Positions 1 to 12,100 of a stretch of DNA of 64,000 nt are shown here, piece after piece. The DNA is from Argopecten irradians (Eukaryota; Mollusca; Bivalvia; Pectinida; Pectinidae): the NCBI RefSeq assembly GCF_041381155.1, contig NC_091135.1:772620-836619 (forward strand), given 5' to 3'. A program made the translations under genes and the position numbers. The stretch's first letter is position 1, and each line of letters begins with the position of its first letter. The notes beneath the pieces were generated by a model. That model was not told where the DNA came from and searched no databases. It was given only the letters and a program-made list of their open reading frames with translations.

Positions 1-82
1 TTATAGCTAGAATACTCTTTAGTGTGTTAATAAACACATCATTATCTCAGAAAGGCAACCCGCTCAATCGAATACGCGTACC

Positions 83-429
83 TGTGTCACAGTGTGATCT
101 GTATGGAAAGCCATAGCTGTCTTATGCTGTAAATCTTTAATATATTTTGTGGGTTTGTCGATATATTATGTGGGTTTGTCTTTATATTATGCGGATTTGT
201 CGTTTTATTTACACCAATATATTATATGGTTTTGTCTTTATATGATGTGGTTTTGTCTTTATATTATATGCATTCGCCAATATATGATTTGGTTTTGTTT
301 TTATATGATGTGTTTTTGTCTTTATATGATGTGTTTTTGTCTTTATATTATGTACTTTGGTCATTATATTATGTGCATATACACCGATATATTATGTGGT
401 CCTTTCTTTATATCGAAACACCAATATAT
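83..429. repeat. Left arm of an inverted-repeat (foldback) DNA element
   Basis: This stretch is the reverse complement, with some divergence, of 7066-7313. The outer ends share the word ATGGAAAGCCATAGCTGTCT, and the inner ends share CGAAACACCAATATAT. The arm is built from short degenerate units of about 20-24 bp (variants of TATTATGTGGTTTTGTCTT). It continues after the LTR element, at 6208-6242. Long subrepeat-rich arms suggest a foldback-type DNA transposon. No transposase is visible and I could not define a target duplication. Confidence 0.7.
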
Positions 430-1516
430 TGTGACGGTCAAGTGGTCAGGACTCTGTATCCTGAACCGACTTGAAAATAACCAGTGGTAGCGCGGCTACC
501 GCCACATAAGTATTTGAGGGGTAGAAGACTCTTGCCTAACTACCCTAACCATTGACGACTTAGTTACACCATGGATTCACCTGAATAGTTCTAAAATCCT
601 CTAAGAAACAACCAGGATTCCAAAATACAGGTACAAACTTAGACATTTATTAATAAGACACATAAATAAATGTTCACAATATCAGCAATATTTCACCATC
701 TCCAAACATATATACTCAAGATTCCATTTCAACTATCTATTGACATCTTCATTATAATCTAGACTTCACATCAATAAATAAATATAATCCAATAACAGCT
801 GAACCTAACGTAACAGTAACAGATGCATCTTTACAAAGTATTTCCAGCTTCTCAGTACCAAATAAATTCCTAAAATTAGCATGAATAACCCCATAAATCC
901 ATCCCCACACATATAAACTACATGTAACATGATACACAAACATTACAAGCTCAGGAACTGAGGAAATCACCTCTCTGTCCATCGCTACACACTTACAACA
1001 ACAACACCACCGACCTCGGACATAGACAGACGCAGACTGACTGGTTTCAAAGATCACGTCATCTATAGAATATTAGCACGTGAAGCGATTGCTGGATTCG
1101 CTGGAAATTGCTGGATCACTCGCTGGATAATCTCTAACCAACACCAATAATCATACAAAACAATGTTTATCTTCTATAAACATTAATACACGTAATATAA
1201 CTCTAGTAACTCACTTTCCTTTACACCACACATTCAAAACATCGTCTGCAACAACCGGAAGCTCTAGTAATACAAAATACGAAACTAATTATAAGCTATC
1301 GGCCAGCTCCGCAGCTGTCATAACAATAATGGCTGCGCCCAGTAGCAGAAACATGTGCTTCAATACATCGATTACTTGACATCTTTACACAATAAACAGA
1401 CCTCGTAAGTAATCGGTTATCAGTAGGAACATCTATCTATCTATCAACCGTAAGTGATACATCCTTATCATAAATAGATTTAACTGCATACACTGACAAA
1501 ACATCGTGTTGTCACA
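430..1516 (-). repeat. 3' LTR of element I
   Basis: It is 1,087 bp long and nearly identical to 5117-6207. It starts TGTGACGG and ends GTTGTCACA on the plus strand, giving 6-bp terminal inverted ends. It is the 3' LTR because the polypurine tract abuts its inner edge and gag reads on the minus strand. Confidence 0.9.
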
Positions 1517-1532
1517 TTACCCCCCTCTTAAC
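1517..1532 (-). other. Polypurine tract of element I
   Basis: On the minus strand the bases just before the 3' LTR read TTAAGAGGGGGGTAA. A purine-rich tract in this position is the usual primer for plus-strand DNA synthesis in LTR retrotransposons. Confidence 0.75.
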
Positions 1533-1759
1533 GTGTTCAATGTCCCCATGAACACGAAAACATAACAAAAGATTAGATGTAGCTAGGAGTAATTTAGTAA
1601 AGCACTGGCATATCGACGTAAACCTATATTGCATTTATAGGACTACACAAAATTACAAATGAGTCCTAGTTGTAACTGAAACTGATGAAGAAAACATTAC
1701 AAATCACTGCTATATCTCACTAACACTTCATCAATTGAGTAATTATTTCAACCTGGAAA

Positions 1760-3393
1760 TTATTTTAACAGTTCAAGAGCCTCATAAATTTCCATTAAAA
1801 GTCTTTTAACCAACAAAATTGTTCTGTCTTGTAGGAATCCAACCAGTAGCAGCAGTTTTCTCTCCAGTGAAGTTATGTGTGCCAAAGGTTCCACCATATG
1901 CATGTTGTCCATAAGGAAAGTCCCTGGAATGACTAAAGTCATTTCTCCCTCGGTACCATTGCTGTCATTCATGGAATTTCCTCGTCCTTCTAACCTTTGA
2001 CCATCCATATTACAATTATGAGACTGGTTTCTCAATGGGCAATTACGGGAAATATGTCCAACTTCATTACAGGTGTAACATCTTCTGTCATCCAAATTTG
2101 TGGGACTCTTGTTCATCCTACTCGTGATTTGTTCACATGCCTTCACCAATATATCCTTCATTTCATCATCAACTCCCTCAGCACTCTGACTTTCATTACT
2201 GACTTCAGTTCTCTGTTTGTTCTTCTCCTTATTTACAGTATTCACAGCCCTGACTGAGTTATGGTTCTTGATAAAGTCCTCGTCCTGCCATTCATTTTCA
2301 CTTGCATCTGAGCATTGTTCAGCTTCAACTTTTCTCATCTTTCTGGCATTCTGATCATCATCTTCTATTCTACGATTAGGCATTCTCTTCGTTTCTATAT
2401 AATTCACAACATGGAATACAGCTTCATCAATGTTCTTTGGATCTTTATGAAATTCAACTTCAAAACTTGCCTTTTCATTGTATACACCATCGAAGAATTT
2501 TCTGAGTAAATCTTCAGTCCTAGTATATGTATCTCTCCTTTTATGAGCTTTATCATACAGTCTCTTCAGTTCGGCTGCATATTCCTCTACAGACTCACTA
2601 GGTTTCTGATTTCTTCTGCTAAATTGAGCTGCATAGGTTTTCGATGACTCAATCACTCTGTATCTGTTATTAAGTTCTCGTACCAGTATTTTATAGTTGT
2701 TACGCTCCCGTTTAGTAAGTTGATCAAGCACAAATTCTCCAGCTTTACCCTGTAGTCTAGGTAATAGCTGATCTAGACGTTCCTCGTGTCCCCATCTACA
2801 TCTGTCGGCTACAGTCTCGAACCTGCTAAACCATGTCTTCCAAGTCTCTTTATCTGTGAAGGGGGAAGTCTAGTGTTGGTATTCCTTCCTGATCTGGAGC
2901 CATAGACATATCCACTCTCTGAATCAGTGTCTGTAGAATATCGGGAATTACCATTCCCCCTCCCCTCTTCATCTGAATAAGATGAGCTGGCTTCGCTGTA
3001 AGATCGATATCGGGAAGTTGTGGCAGATCTTCTTGGACTCCTCCCTCTGGGATGATCCAATTTGCTGGAACTATGTCCTTGGGTCTTCAAAGTTTCATGC
3101 ATTCCAGTCACTGCCATTTTGATAGCTGTCAAACTGGTTTCAAATGTGGACTGCATGGCCATCATGGTTTCTGCCAACCACTTCAAGGTCTGGTTCAATG
3201 CTAAACCTTCTTCATTCCCTGTATCTTCAGTATTAATTTCTTCAGGTTTGTGAGAAAGGGCAATCCCTGCTGTCCCTTGATCTTCATCACTTGTAATATT
3301 AGCTACAGCAACATTTTCTTCATCAGAAATATCTGTAAATGGGTCGGGTTGTCTTCTCCTGGATTGTCTGGTTCTTCTCCCTGGCATCTTCAA
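1760..3393 (-). pseudogene. gag of element I, broken by a frameshift
   Basis: Gag packages the element RNA into virus-like particles. The amino-terminal half (3393-2809, 194 codons) is charged and rich in Ser and Arg. The second half (2731-1760, 323 codons) holds a helical capsid-like region and, near residue 217, a CCHC zinc knuckle (CYTCNEVGHISRNC, spacing C-x2-C-x4-H-x4-C). The two halves are in different frames. The switch falls at a run of five G at 2861-2865, where a one-base slip explains the break. Beyond the first half, the other frame stays open through the gap between the two pieces. After the knuckle the present frame becomes leucine-rich and unlike a gag tail, so a second shift near 1945 is possible. 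No pol follows; the frame ends about 240 bp before the 3' LTR. It is probably not translatable as one protein in this copy. Confidence 0.8.
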
Positions 3394-4976
3394 GGACTTT
3401 GTTGCTCACTGCCAATTCAGTGGAATTGTTTAGGACACTGAAAACACAGTTTGTCCAAATTTACACCATTTCACTAGTGAAACACACCAGCTTTATGGAA
3501 ATATGAATCGATACCACTCTTCATCAGTACGTGCCAATACTGATTTGAGGAAATTTACCCACTTACTAGTGAAACACACTAGTGTATGGAAGTTTGATAC
3601 CCCTCTTTACCAGCACGTGCCAATGCTGATATAAGGAAATTTATATAACCCACTTTGCCAGTGATAACACACTAGTCTGTGGAAACATACAAATATGTAA
3701 TGAATCTTCTAAAATCTTCTAATGCAACTTCTCTTATGACATACATCCAGTCTTCGATAAACAATCTGCTTCTATTATCTAGGTAATACTTCAAATTCAG
3801 GATCTATGTTTCAACAATCCAATCATATGTCAGCTCTCGGATGTCTCATTTCTATCACCCAATGGCTGGCTTGTTACATCAACATCCAGTATCTAAATAA
3901 ATAAACAAAACATCATTTTGGACTAAGTAATCATTCTACTGAAATTTGTCCTTTTTTGACATTTCACATTTGCCTTAGAAAATACATGGTGTCTGTATCA
4001 AAATAATCTGCCAAGAGCCTAAACCTCATTAGCACTTTACAGTTAGAGCGATACATATCAGCTATTAACTCAAAATATGTGGACCTCAATCACATATCTG
4101 GCTAATCATAATATTTGACATTCCATAATTCCTAACAACAATCACAAAAATCTTCACATTTTCACTTTCCACCTTTAGTCCATATAAAAAAAATATTGTA
4201 CATCATCACATATCAACAGTTAATGCTGATGATATAACTTCCTCTATTTCTCAAAAATCTCATATTCTCAAGAAAAAACCACAAATTCAAGTTCTGTCTT
4301 CTCATTTCCCAGAATATCTATGTCTCACATAACTTCTCTTCTCATATCTCCATTTCACATAACTTCTATATATTTCTCATAACTTCTCTTCACTTTGTAA
4401 AAAATACGAAACACTTTTTATATCTCAGCAGTCAATAAACCTCCGCAGCATATAAGTTAAATGTAAAACTGTGGCCATCAGCTCTACATCACTTAATGCA
4501 GGTTTAACTACAAAGTACATTACAGCTTACTACATAGCTGCCCCAAAATGTATGTATAGTTGGTTAACATTTTCTTCATAATTTCTTCACAGAAAACCAA
4601 CTCCACATAAAAAATGGACTTGTGTATTACCAATATGTAAATTATATCACACCATTTGACAGGCCTCAATTGTCAGAATGATAATGACGCATAAGGCTTA
4701 CACATATACATGTCGATAAGCATTACTTATAACTTCCATAGGCATATACATACTACCTATACATTAAAAAAATTATGTACCTTCTCCATAAACATATACA
4801 AAAATAAATACTTTCACTCTGAAAGGTTGAATAGTACAGTAGATATATATACCAATTGATATAAACCACATGTCGTCTACAGTACAGGTATCACCAAAAA
4901 AAATTAAAATTAGAATACACCAAAAATACTAAAATCTGCACATACATGTACTGAGTATACATATACTGGCATGGGA
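3394..4976 (-). other. Untranslated leader of element I
   Basis: About 1.6 kb of AT-rich DNA lies between gag and the primer site. I see no long reading frame. Positions 3470-3680 carry two or three imperfect copies of a ~90-bp unit (cores CACTAGTGAAACACAC and CACGTGCCAA). The region may hold packaging signals, but nothing shows this directly. Confidence 0.5.
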
Positions 4977-5116
4977 GACTACCGCTATGACCAAAAATAT
5001 TATTATACCAAAAGCCTAAATACTGTGGGGGACGACCACCACTATCATCAAAAATACTATGACACAAAAAGCCCAAACACCGGCGGGGACGACCACCGCT
5101 GCCACCAAAAATACTA
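4977..5116. repeat. 57-bp tandem repeat ending in the primer site
   Basis: Units begin at 4977, 5034 and 5091 (GACTACCGCT, GACCACCACT, GACCACCGCT), each followed by a C-A-rich stretch and AAAAATA. The third unit is cut off by the LTR and contains the primer-binding site. The other two look like diverged copies of the same site. Confidence 0.7.
5093..5107 (-). other. Primer-binding site of element I (tRNA-Leu type)
   Basis: The minus strand reads TGGTGGCAGCGGTGG, nine bases inside the 5' LTR. It is complementary to the 3' end of animal tRNA-Leu of the AAG/TAG type, which ends CCACCGCTGCCA plus CCA. The same 15 bases occur in element II at 38742-38756. Confidence 0.8.
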
Positions 5117-6207
5117 TGTGACGGTCAAGTGGTCAGGACTCTGTATCCTGAACCGACTTGAAAATAACCAGTGGTAGCGCGGCTACCGCCACATAAGTAT
5201 TTGAGGGGTAGAAGACTCTTGCCTAACTACCCTAACCATTGACGACTTAGTTACACCATGGACTCACCTGAATAGTTCTAAAATCCTCTAAGAAACAACC
5301 AGGATTCCAAAATACAGGTACAAACTTAGACATTTATTAATAAGACACATAAATAAAGGTTCACAATATCAGCAATATTTCACCATCTCCAAACATATAT
5401 ACTCAAGATTCCATTTCAACTATCTATTGACATCTTCATTATAATCTAGACTTCACATCAATAAATAAATATAATCCAATAACAGCTGAACCTAACGTAA
5501 CAGTAACAGATGCATCTTTACAAAGTATTTCCAGCTTCTCAGTACCAAATAAATTCCTAAAATTAGCATGAATAACCCCATAAATCCATCACCACACATA
5601 TAAACTACATGTAACATGATACACAAACATTACAAGCTCAGGAACTGAGGAAATCACCTCTCTGTCCATCGCTACACACTAACAACAACAACACAACCGA
5701 CCTCGGACATAGACAGACGCAGACTGACTGGTTTCAAAGATCACGTCATCTATAGAATATTAGCACGTGAAGCGATTGCTGGATTCGCTGGAAATTGCTG
5801 GATCACTCGCTGGATAATCTCTAACCAACACCAATAATCATACAAAACAATGTTTATCTTCTATAAACACTAATACACGTAATATAACTCTAGTAACTCA
5901 CTTTCCTTTACACCACACATTCAAAACATCGTCTGCAACAACCGGAAGCACTAGTAATACAAAATACGAAACTAATTATAAGCTATCGGCCAGCTCCGCA
6001 GCTGTCATAACAATAATGGCTGCGCCCAGTAGCAGAAACATGTGCTTCAATACATCGATTACTTGACATCTTTACACAATAAACAGACCTCGTAAGTAAT
6101 CGGTTATCAGTAGGAACATCTATCTATCTATCTATCAACCGTAAGTGATACATCCTTATCATAAATAGATTTAACTGCATACACTGACAAAATATCGTGT
6201 TGTCACA
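5117..6207 (-). repeat. 5' LTR of element I
   Basis: It is 1,091 bp long and nearly identical to the copy at 430-1516, apart from scattered substitutions and one extra CTAT. As the 5' LTR for minus-strand transcription it should hold the promoter. I could not place a convincing TATA box. Confidence 0.88.
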
Positions 6208-7065
6208 ATATCAAAAGTTTAATGATTCAGTTGGAACTAAATGTCCGGGGCCGTTCTTCTTGAGAGATACTGTTTTAATCCCGCAAAAAAAAAAAAAAAA
6301 AAAAAATGGAGAAGCTGCTGTGAGAAATCGATCTCACAGCTCTACGTCCTAACTTCTAAGCGAATAAATTCGTTGTAAATCTATGTCGGAGTGTATCTGA
6401 CAATGCGCAAACAACCCTCTGGTAATTACAGACAATCGGAGACAGGGTGCGTTTCAGAGAGGCCCTTGGACGGCGGGGTGGAAACGGTATAATCTATGAC
6501 CATCCTGGGAATGAAATCTATAGGCCTAAGTTATCCCTTCTTCGGACTTATTACCTTTAAGGACGTTCCAACAGCTAAGCTAAATTTTGATATGACCAAA
6601 ACAATTAACATTATTTTACATGATATGTGCCATCAGTATGTAACAGAGTGATTTAGAAAAAGACTGTTGAATATTAAATAACAAAGTTATTAGATCTATA
6701 CAAAATATCCATATCCCTTTTTTAATTGAAAATCGATCGGTTATTCTGATTAATCGATATTCAATTTCCACCCCATTCCCATTACAGTAAATAGTGACAC
6801 TTCGGTTCGATTTATGAATTTTGAGTGTTTTATACTTAATAAATACCGGTTAACTCGAGATTTTCTGTAGCATTTGTGTGCAAATAATACCATTCATTGT
6901 TTGGGAAGATAGTGTTGTACATATATTTACCATTTTATTTTTATTCCTGCACCCATACTTACAAATATTTCAATTTGAAACAGCAAAATAATTCAGCTTC
7001 CACTGAAGAAAAAAAAAATCAAAAAGACGTCTAGATGTTTGCTGCTCAAACAACGACCAGAGAAA
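6208..7065. other. Interior of the foldback element right of the LTR insertion
   Basis: Positions 6208-6242 finish the left arm: the word TTAATGATTCAGTTGGAACT reappears inverted near 7070-7090. The rest is an AT-rich centre of about 820 bp with a poly-A run near 6286-6306 and no credible reading frame. A transposase is not visible, so the element is non-autonomous or deleted. Confidence 0.6.
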
Positions 7066-7313
7066 TTTAGTTCCAACTGAATCATTAAAACGTTTGATAT
7101 ATTGGTGTTTCGATATAAAGATATGACCACATAATATATTGGTGTATGTATATCATATAAAGACAAAACCACATCATATAAGGACACAACCACATAATAT
7201 AAAGACACAACCACATAATATAACGACATAATCGCTTAAATAACGACAAAACCACACAATATATTAAAGATATACCGCATAAGACAGCTATGGCTTTCCA
7301 TAGAACTGTGTCA
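7066..7313. repeat. Right arm of the foldback element
   Basis: Inverted partner of 83-429 plus 6208-6242. It is shorter than the left arm because it has fewer internal subrepeats. A reading frame here (6993-7229) comes only from the subrepeats and is not a gene. Confidence 0.7.
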
Positions 7314-8261
7314 TATCTGAATAAGGGATAGGATTATACGGTTAACATTAAAAATATGTTTCATTGTACAGCGGCCACTTGATCAGAATGAGATCAGAGA
7401 GGAGGGACTTGCAGGGTGTTATGAAACATATGAATAAAATAGGCACAAAATAGAAAATAGGGAATGTTTTATAATTAATGGTCGTTTCCCTTTCAATATG
7501 TATCCGTATAGTTATATTGTGCTCATGTAAGCTTCCGTCTGAAAAAAGCTAAACATATCTGTTTAAACTTTACTTGTCATGGACTTTCATAGTGAACTGT
7601 ATTCAATGTGGGTCGTTGATTTAGATGTTATTGTTGTAGTATATATATCTAGTCCCGGTACAATCCTCTCGCGGTTAAAACATATTTGACTGGAATATAG
7701 GACAACAAAAACTAATGGTTCGCTAAAATAAAAGATTTTGTGATGAGTGGTCAGTCCTTGAAGTGCCGAAAGTTCCATCAAATCAACATACAACATCTAT
7801 AAAATGTCCTTTTACTCGAGGTAAGCTAAGTCATGCGGTTCACTTTTGACCGAATGTTGTTCCTGTTCGGTTCTTTATATGTTTTAAATGCTTTTGTTCC
7901 GAGTTAGTCATAAAATATCGATATTGCGGTAATATAACCAGTCAAATGCACACATCCTCTGTGAAATCGAAAGAATACACCAACTTAATTTCTTAAATAT
8001 AGATGATATGTTTGTTTCCATAATATACATGTAGAAAATTATACACATACAATATATATGTATCATTCTTTATATAAATCATCAAATAAGGTTGGTCAAA
8101 TTTCAGAAAGAAACACCCAAAAAATCAAATTGTTGGTTTTTAAGTATGCATTGTGTACACAGTTTATATTGAATCATAGAAGACGACGATTGTGTTTTCT
8201 CTGTTGGGCTTATCGCCACCTTTTCTACTGGCATTACCCCTCTATGGCCCCACTAACCTAA
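7314..8261. other. Intergenic, no gene seen
   Basis: AT-rich sequence with only short open frames and no repeat or domain I recognise. Confidence 0.5.
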
Positions 8262-8477
8262 TTAGACATTTGTTGGTATAGCTCCATCTATTTTTAGCAT
8301 CGCACTGACAGGATTAGCGCTGTCCAGATCCATCCAGCAACCGTAGCATCCCGTAGGTTTCCTGTCCGGTCCCAAAAGTCGGCAATACATTTCAACCTGG
8401 ACTGGTACATGGGCTGTTTTGGGGACCATACGTATTGAATAGGGGCAGGCTAGAAGGGTCCAGCTAGAAGTGGCTTT
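8262..8477 (-). CDS. Candidate terminal exon of an unknown protein
   Basis: On the minus strand a plausible splice acceptor (pyrimidine-leaning tract ending CACACCAG) precedes 71 open codons and a TAA stop. The predicted peptide has five cysteines, with clusters MYCRLLGP and GCYGCWMDL, and the stretch is richer in G and C than its surroundings. I do not recognise the family. There is no upstream exon I can link to it, because the next 600 bp upstream shows no open frame with a good donor. It could be the last exon of a small secreted protein, a gene fragment or chance. Confidence 0.25.
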   Translation of the reverse strand, partial: KATSSWTLLACPYSIRMVPKTAHVPVQVEMYCRLLGPDRKPTGCYGCWMDLDSANPVSAMLKIDGAIPTNV

Positions 8478-8480
8478 CTG

Positions 8481-9120
8481 GTGTGACAGTCGAGAGAACA
8501 TTACCAATCCCGACCGACAATCATCCGAACATCAGGTTTGTAACACGTAACATGTGTGTAGTACGGTATTCGGTAGTGAATCTTGGTGTATGTATACGTG
8601 TGTTATAATGCTGTATTATACAAGCCTAAGGTCAACGTACCTAGATCTAGACATATAGATGATATGCATGAATGATCAGGTCACTTTACATGTTTACACA
8701 CTAGCTCCATATCCATTTATAAACAGGACGTTGTCATGAAATAGTGGATTATGCGTGGTGACTGGGAGGGGCATGCATGGATGACATTGAACACTCGATC
8801 CATATTAACCTATATTAGCACAAGGGCACTCATATCTAGACACTAAATGTCTTCCAGAATTATATATCTAAACTGGAGCAGCTCCACGTCAATAATGGTA
8901 AAGGTGGATGTGTTAACACACTGCCGAATTCTCCTTACTTGTATCATAACTTGAATCTACCAGGAAACGAACTATGGAAAAAGGGTATGTTCCATAAAAT
9001 TCTAACTTTACATTTTACATCTTACATTTTCGTCGAAAATAGTCAAAATGACAAACGCCCTTAATCTATGGGCTAGCAGAATAATGTGAGATAAGATAAC
9101 GAACTGTGACCAAGGATGTA
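8481..9120. other. Intergenic, no gene seen
   Basis: No reading frame or recognised repeat. The last ~15 bases grade into the satellite. Confidence 0.5.
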
Positions 9121-12100
9121 GATAATGTTACTGGTCAATAGAGTGTCACACTGGGGCCTTACGCACGTTACTGGTCAATAGTGTGTCACACTGTGGCCAT
9201 ACACACGTTACCGGTCAAAAGGGTGTCACACTGTGGCCATACACACGTTACTGGTCAATAGAGTGTCACACTGTGGCCATACACACGTTACTGGTCAATA
9301 GAGTGTCACACTGTGGCCATACACACGTTACCGTTCAATAGTGTGCCACACTGTGGCCATACACACGTTACCGGGCAATAGCGTGTCACACTGTGGCCAT
9401 ACACACGTTACTGGTCAATAGAGTGTCACACTGTGGCCATACACACGTTACTGGTCAATAGAGTGTCACACTGTGGCCATACACACGTTACTGGTCAATA
9501 GAGTGTCACATTTGGGCCATACATACGTTTCTGGTCAATAGAGTGTCACACTGTGGCCATACACACGTTACTGGTCAATAGAGTGTCACACTGTGGCCAT
9601 ACACACGTTACTGGTCAATAGAGTGTCACACTGTGGCCATACACACGTTACTGGTCAATAGAGTGTCACACTGTGGCCATACACACGTTACTGGTCATAC
9701 TGGTCAATAGAGTGTCACACTGTGGCCATACACACGTTACTGGTCATAAGTGTCACACTGTGGCCATACACAGTTACTGGTCAATCAACTGTGGCCATAC
9801 ACACTGGTCAATGAGTGTCAACTTGCCATACACACGTTACTGGTCAATAGAGTGTCACACTGTGGCCATACACACGTTACTGGTCAATAGAGTGTCACAC
9901 TGTGGCCATACACACGTTACTGGTCAATAGAGTGTCACACTGTGGCCATACACACGTTACTGGTCAATAGCACGGTGTCACACTGTGGCCATACACACGT
10001 TACTGGTCAATGTGTCACACTGTGCCATACACACGTTACTGGTCAATAGCGTGTCACACTGTGGCCATACACACGTTACTGGTCAATAGCGTGTCACACT
10101 GTGGCCATACACACGTTACTGGTCAATAGCGTGTCACACTGTGGCCATACACACGTTACTGGTCAATAGAGTGTCACACTGTGGCCATACACACGTTACT
10201 GGTCAATAGAGTGTCACACTGTGGCCATACACACGTTACTGGTCAATAGAGTGTCACATTGTGGCCATACACACGTTACTGGTCAATAGAGTGTCACACT
10301 GTGGCCATACACACGTTACTGGTCAATAGAGTGTCACACTGTGGCCATACACACGTTACTGGTCAATAGAGTGTCACACTGTGGCCATACACACGTTACT
10401 GGTCAATAGAGTGTCACACTGTGGCCATACACACGTTACTGGTCAATAGCGTGTCACACTGTGGCCATACACACGTTACTGGTCAATAGAGTGTCACACT
10501 GTGGCCATACACACGTTACTGGTCAATAGCGTGTCACACTGTGGCCATACACACGTTACTGGTCAATAGAGTGTCACACTGTGGCCATACACACGTTACT
10601 GGTCAATAGAGTGTCACACTGTGGCCATACACACGTTACTGGTCAATAGAGTGTCACACTGTGGCCATACACACGTTACTGGTCAATAGAGTGTCACACT
10701 GTGGCCATACACACGTTACTGGTCAATAGAGTGTCACACTGTGGCCATACACACGTTACTGGTCAATAGAGTGTCACACTGTGGCCATACACACGTTACT
10801 GGTCAATAGAGTGTCACACTTGGGCCATACATACGTTTCTGGTCAATAGAGTGTCACACTGTGGCCATACACACGTTACTGGTCAATAGAGTGTCACACT
10901 GTGGCCATACACACGTTACTGGTCAATAGCGTGTCACACTGTGGCCATACACACGTTACTGGTCAATAGCGTGTCACACTGTGGCCATACACACGTTACT
11001 GGTTACTGGTCCACTGTGGCCATACAACGTGTCATGTGTCACACTGTGGCCATACACACGTTACTGGTCAATAGAGTGTCACACTGTGGCCATACACACG
11101 TTACTGGTCAATAGAGTGTCACACTGTGGCCATACACACGTTACTGGTCAATAGCGTGTCACACTGTGGCCATACACACGTTACTGGTCAATAGGTGTCA
11201 CACTGTGGCCATACACACGTTACTGGGTATAGGTGTCACACATGTGGCCATACACACGTTACTGGTCAATAGAGTGTCACACTGTGGCCATACACACGTT
11301 ACTGGTCAATAGAGTGTCACACTGTGGCCATACACACGTTACTGGTCAATAGAGTGTCACACTGTGGCCATACACACGTTACTGGTCTATAGCGTGTCAC
11401 ACTGTGGCCATACACACGTTACCGGTCTATAGCGTGTCACACTGTGGCCATACACACGTTACCGGTCAATAGAGTGTCACAATGTGGCCATACACACGTT
11501 ATTGGTCAATAGAGTGTCACACTGTGGCCATACACACGTTACTGGTCAATAGCGTGTCACACTGTGGCCATACACACGTTACTGGTCAATAGAGTGTCAC
11601 ACTGTGGCCATACACACGTTACTGGTCTATAGCGTGTCACACTGTGGCCATACACACGTTACTGGTCAATAGCGTGTCACACTGTGGCCATACACACGTT
11701 ACTGGTCAATAGAGTGTCACACTGTGGCCATACACACGTTACTGGTCAATAGAGTGTCACACTGTGGCCATACACACGTTACTGGTCAATAGAGTGTCAC
11801 ACTGTGGCCATACACACGTTACTGGTCAATAGAGTGTCACACTGTGGCCATACACACGTTACTGGTCAATAGAGTGTCACACTGTGGCCATACACACGTT
11901 ACTGGTCAATAGCGTGTCACACTGTGGCCATACACACGTTACTGGTCAATAGCGTGTCACACTGTGGCCATACACACGTTACTGGTCAATAGAGTGTCAC
12001 ACTGTGGCCATACACACGTTACTGGTCAATAGAGTGTCACACTGTGGCAACACGTTACTGGTCAAAGTGTCACACTGTGGCCATACACACGTTACTGGTC

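Larger units (their letters stand above)
430..6207 (-). mobile_element. Gag-only (non-autonomous) LTR retrotransposon, element I
   Basis: Two near-identical LTRs (430-1516 and 5117-6207) flank a 3.6-kb interior. The LTRs start TGTGAC and end GTCACA. The four bases on both sides are ATAT, a 4-bp target-site duplication. The interior has, in minus-strand order, a tRNA-Leu-type primer site, a long leader, a gag reading frame with a zinc knuckle, and a purine tract next to the 3' LTR. There is no trace of protease, reverse transcriptase or integrase. By eye the LTRs differ at about eight or nine bases plus one 4-bp CTAT indel, so the insertion is recent. It interrupts the foldback element at 83-7313. 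I infer that it is moved in trans by an autonomous Ty3/gypsy-type element. Confidence 0.9.

Noticed and set aside
149..490. Tyr-rich 113-codon ORF at the left edge
   Set aside because: The residues come from degenerate TATATTATGTGG-type subrepeats, and it runs into the LTR of element I.
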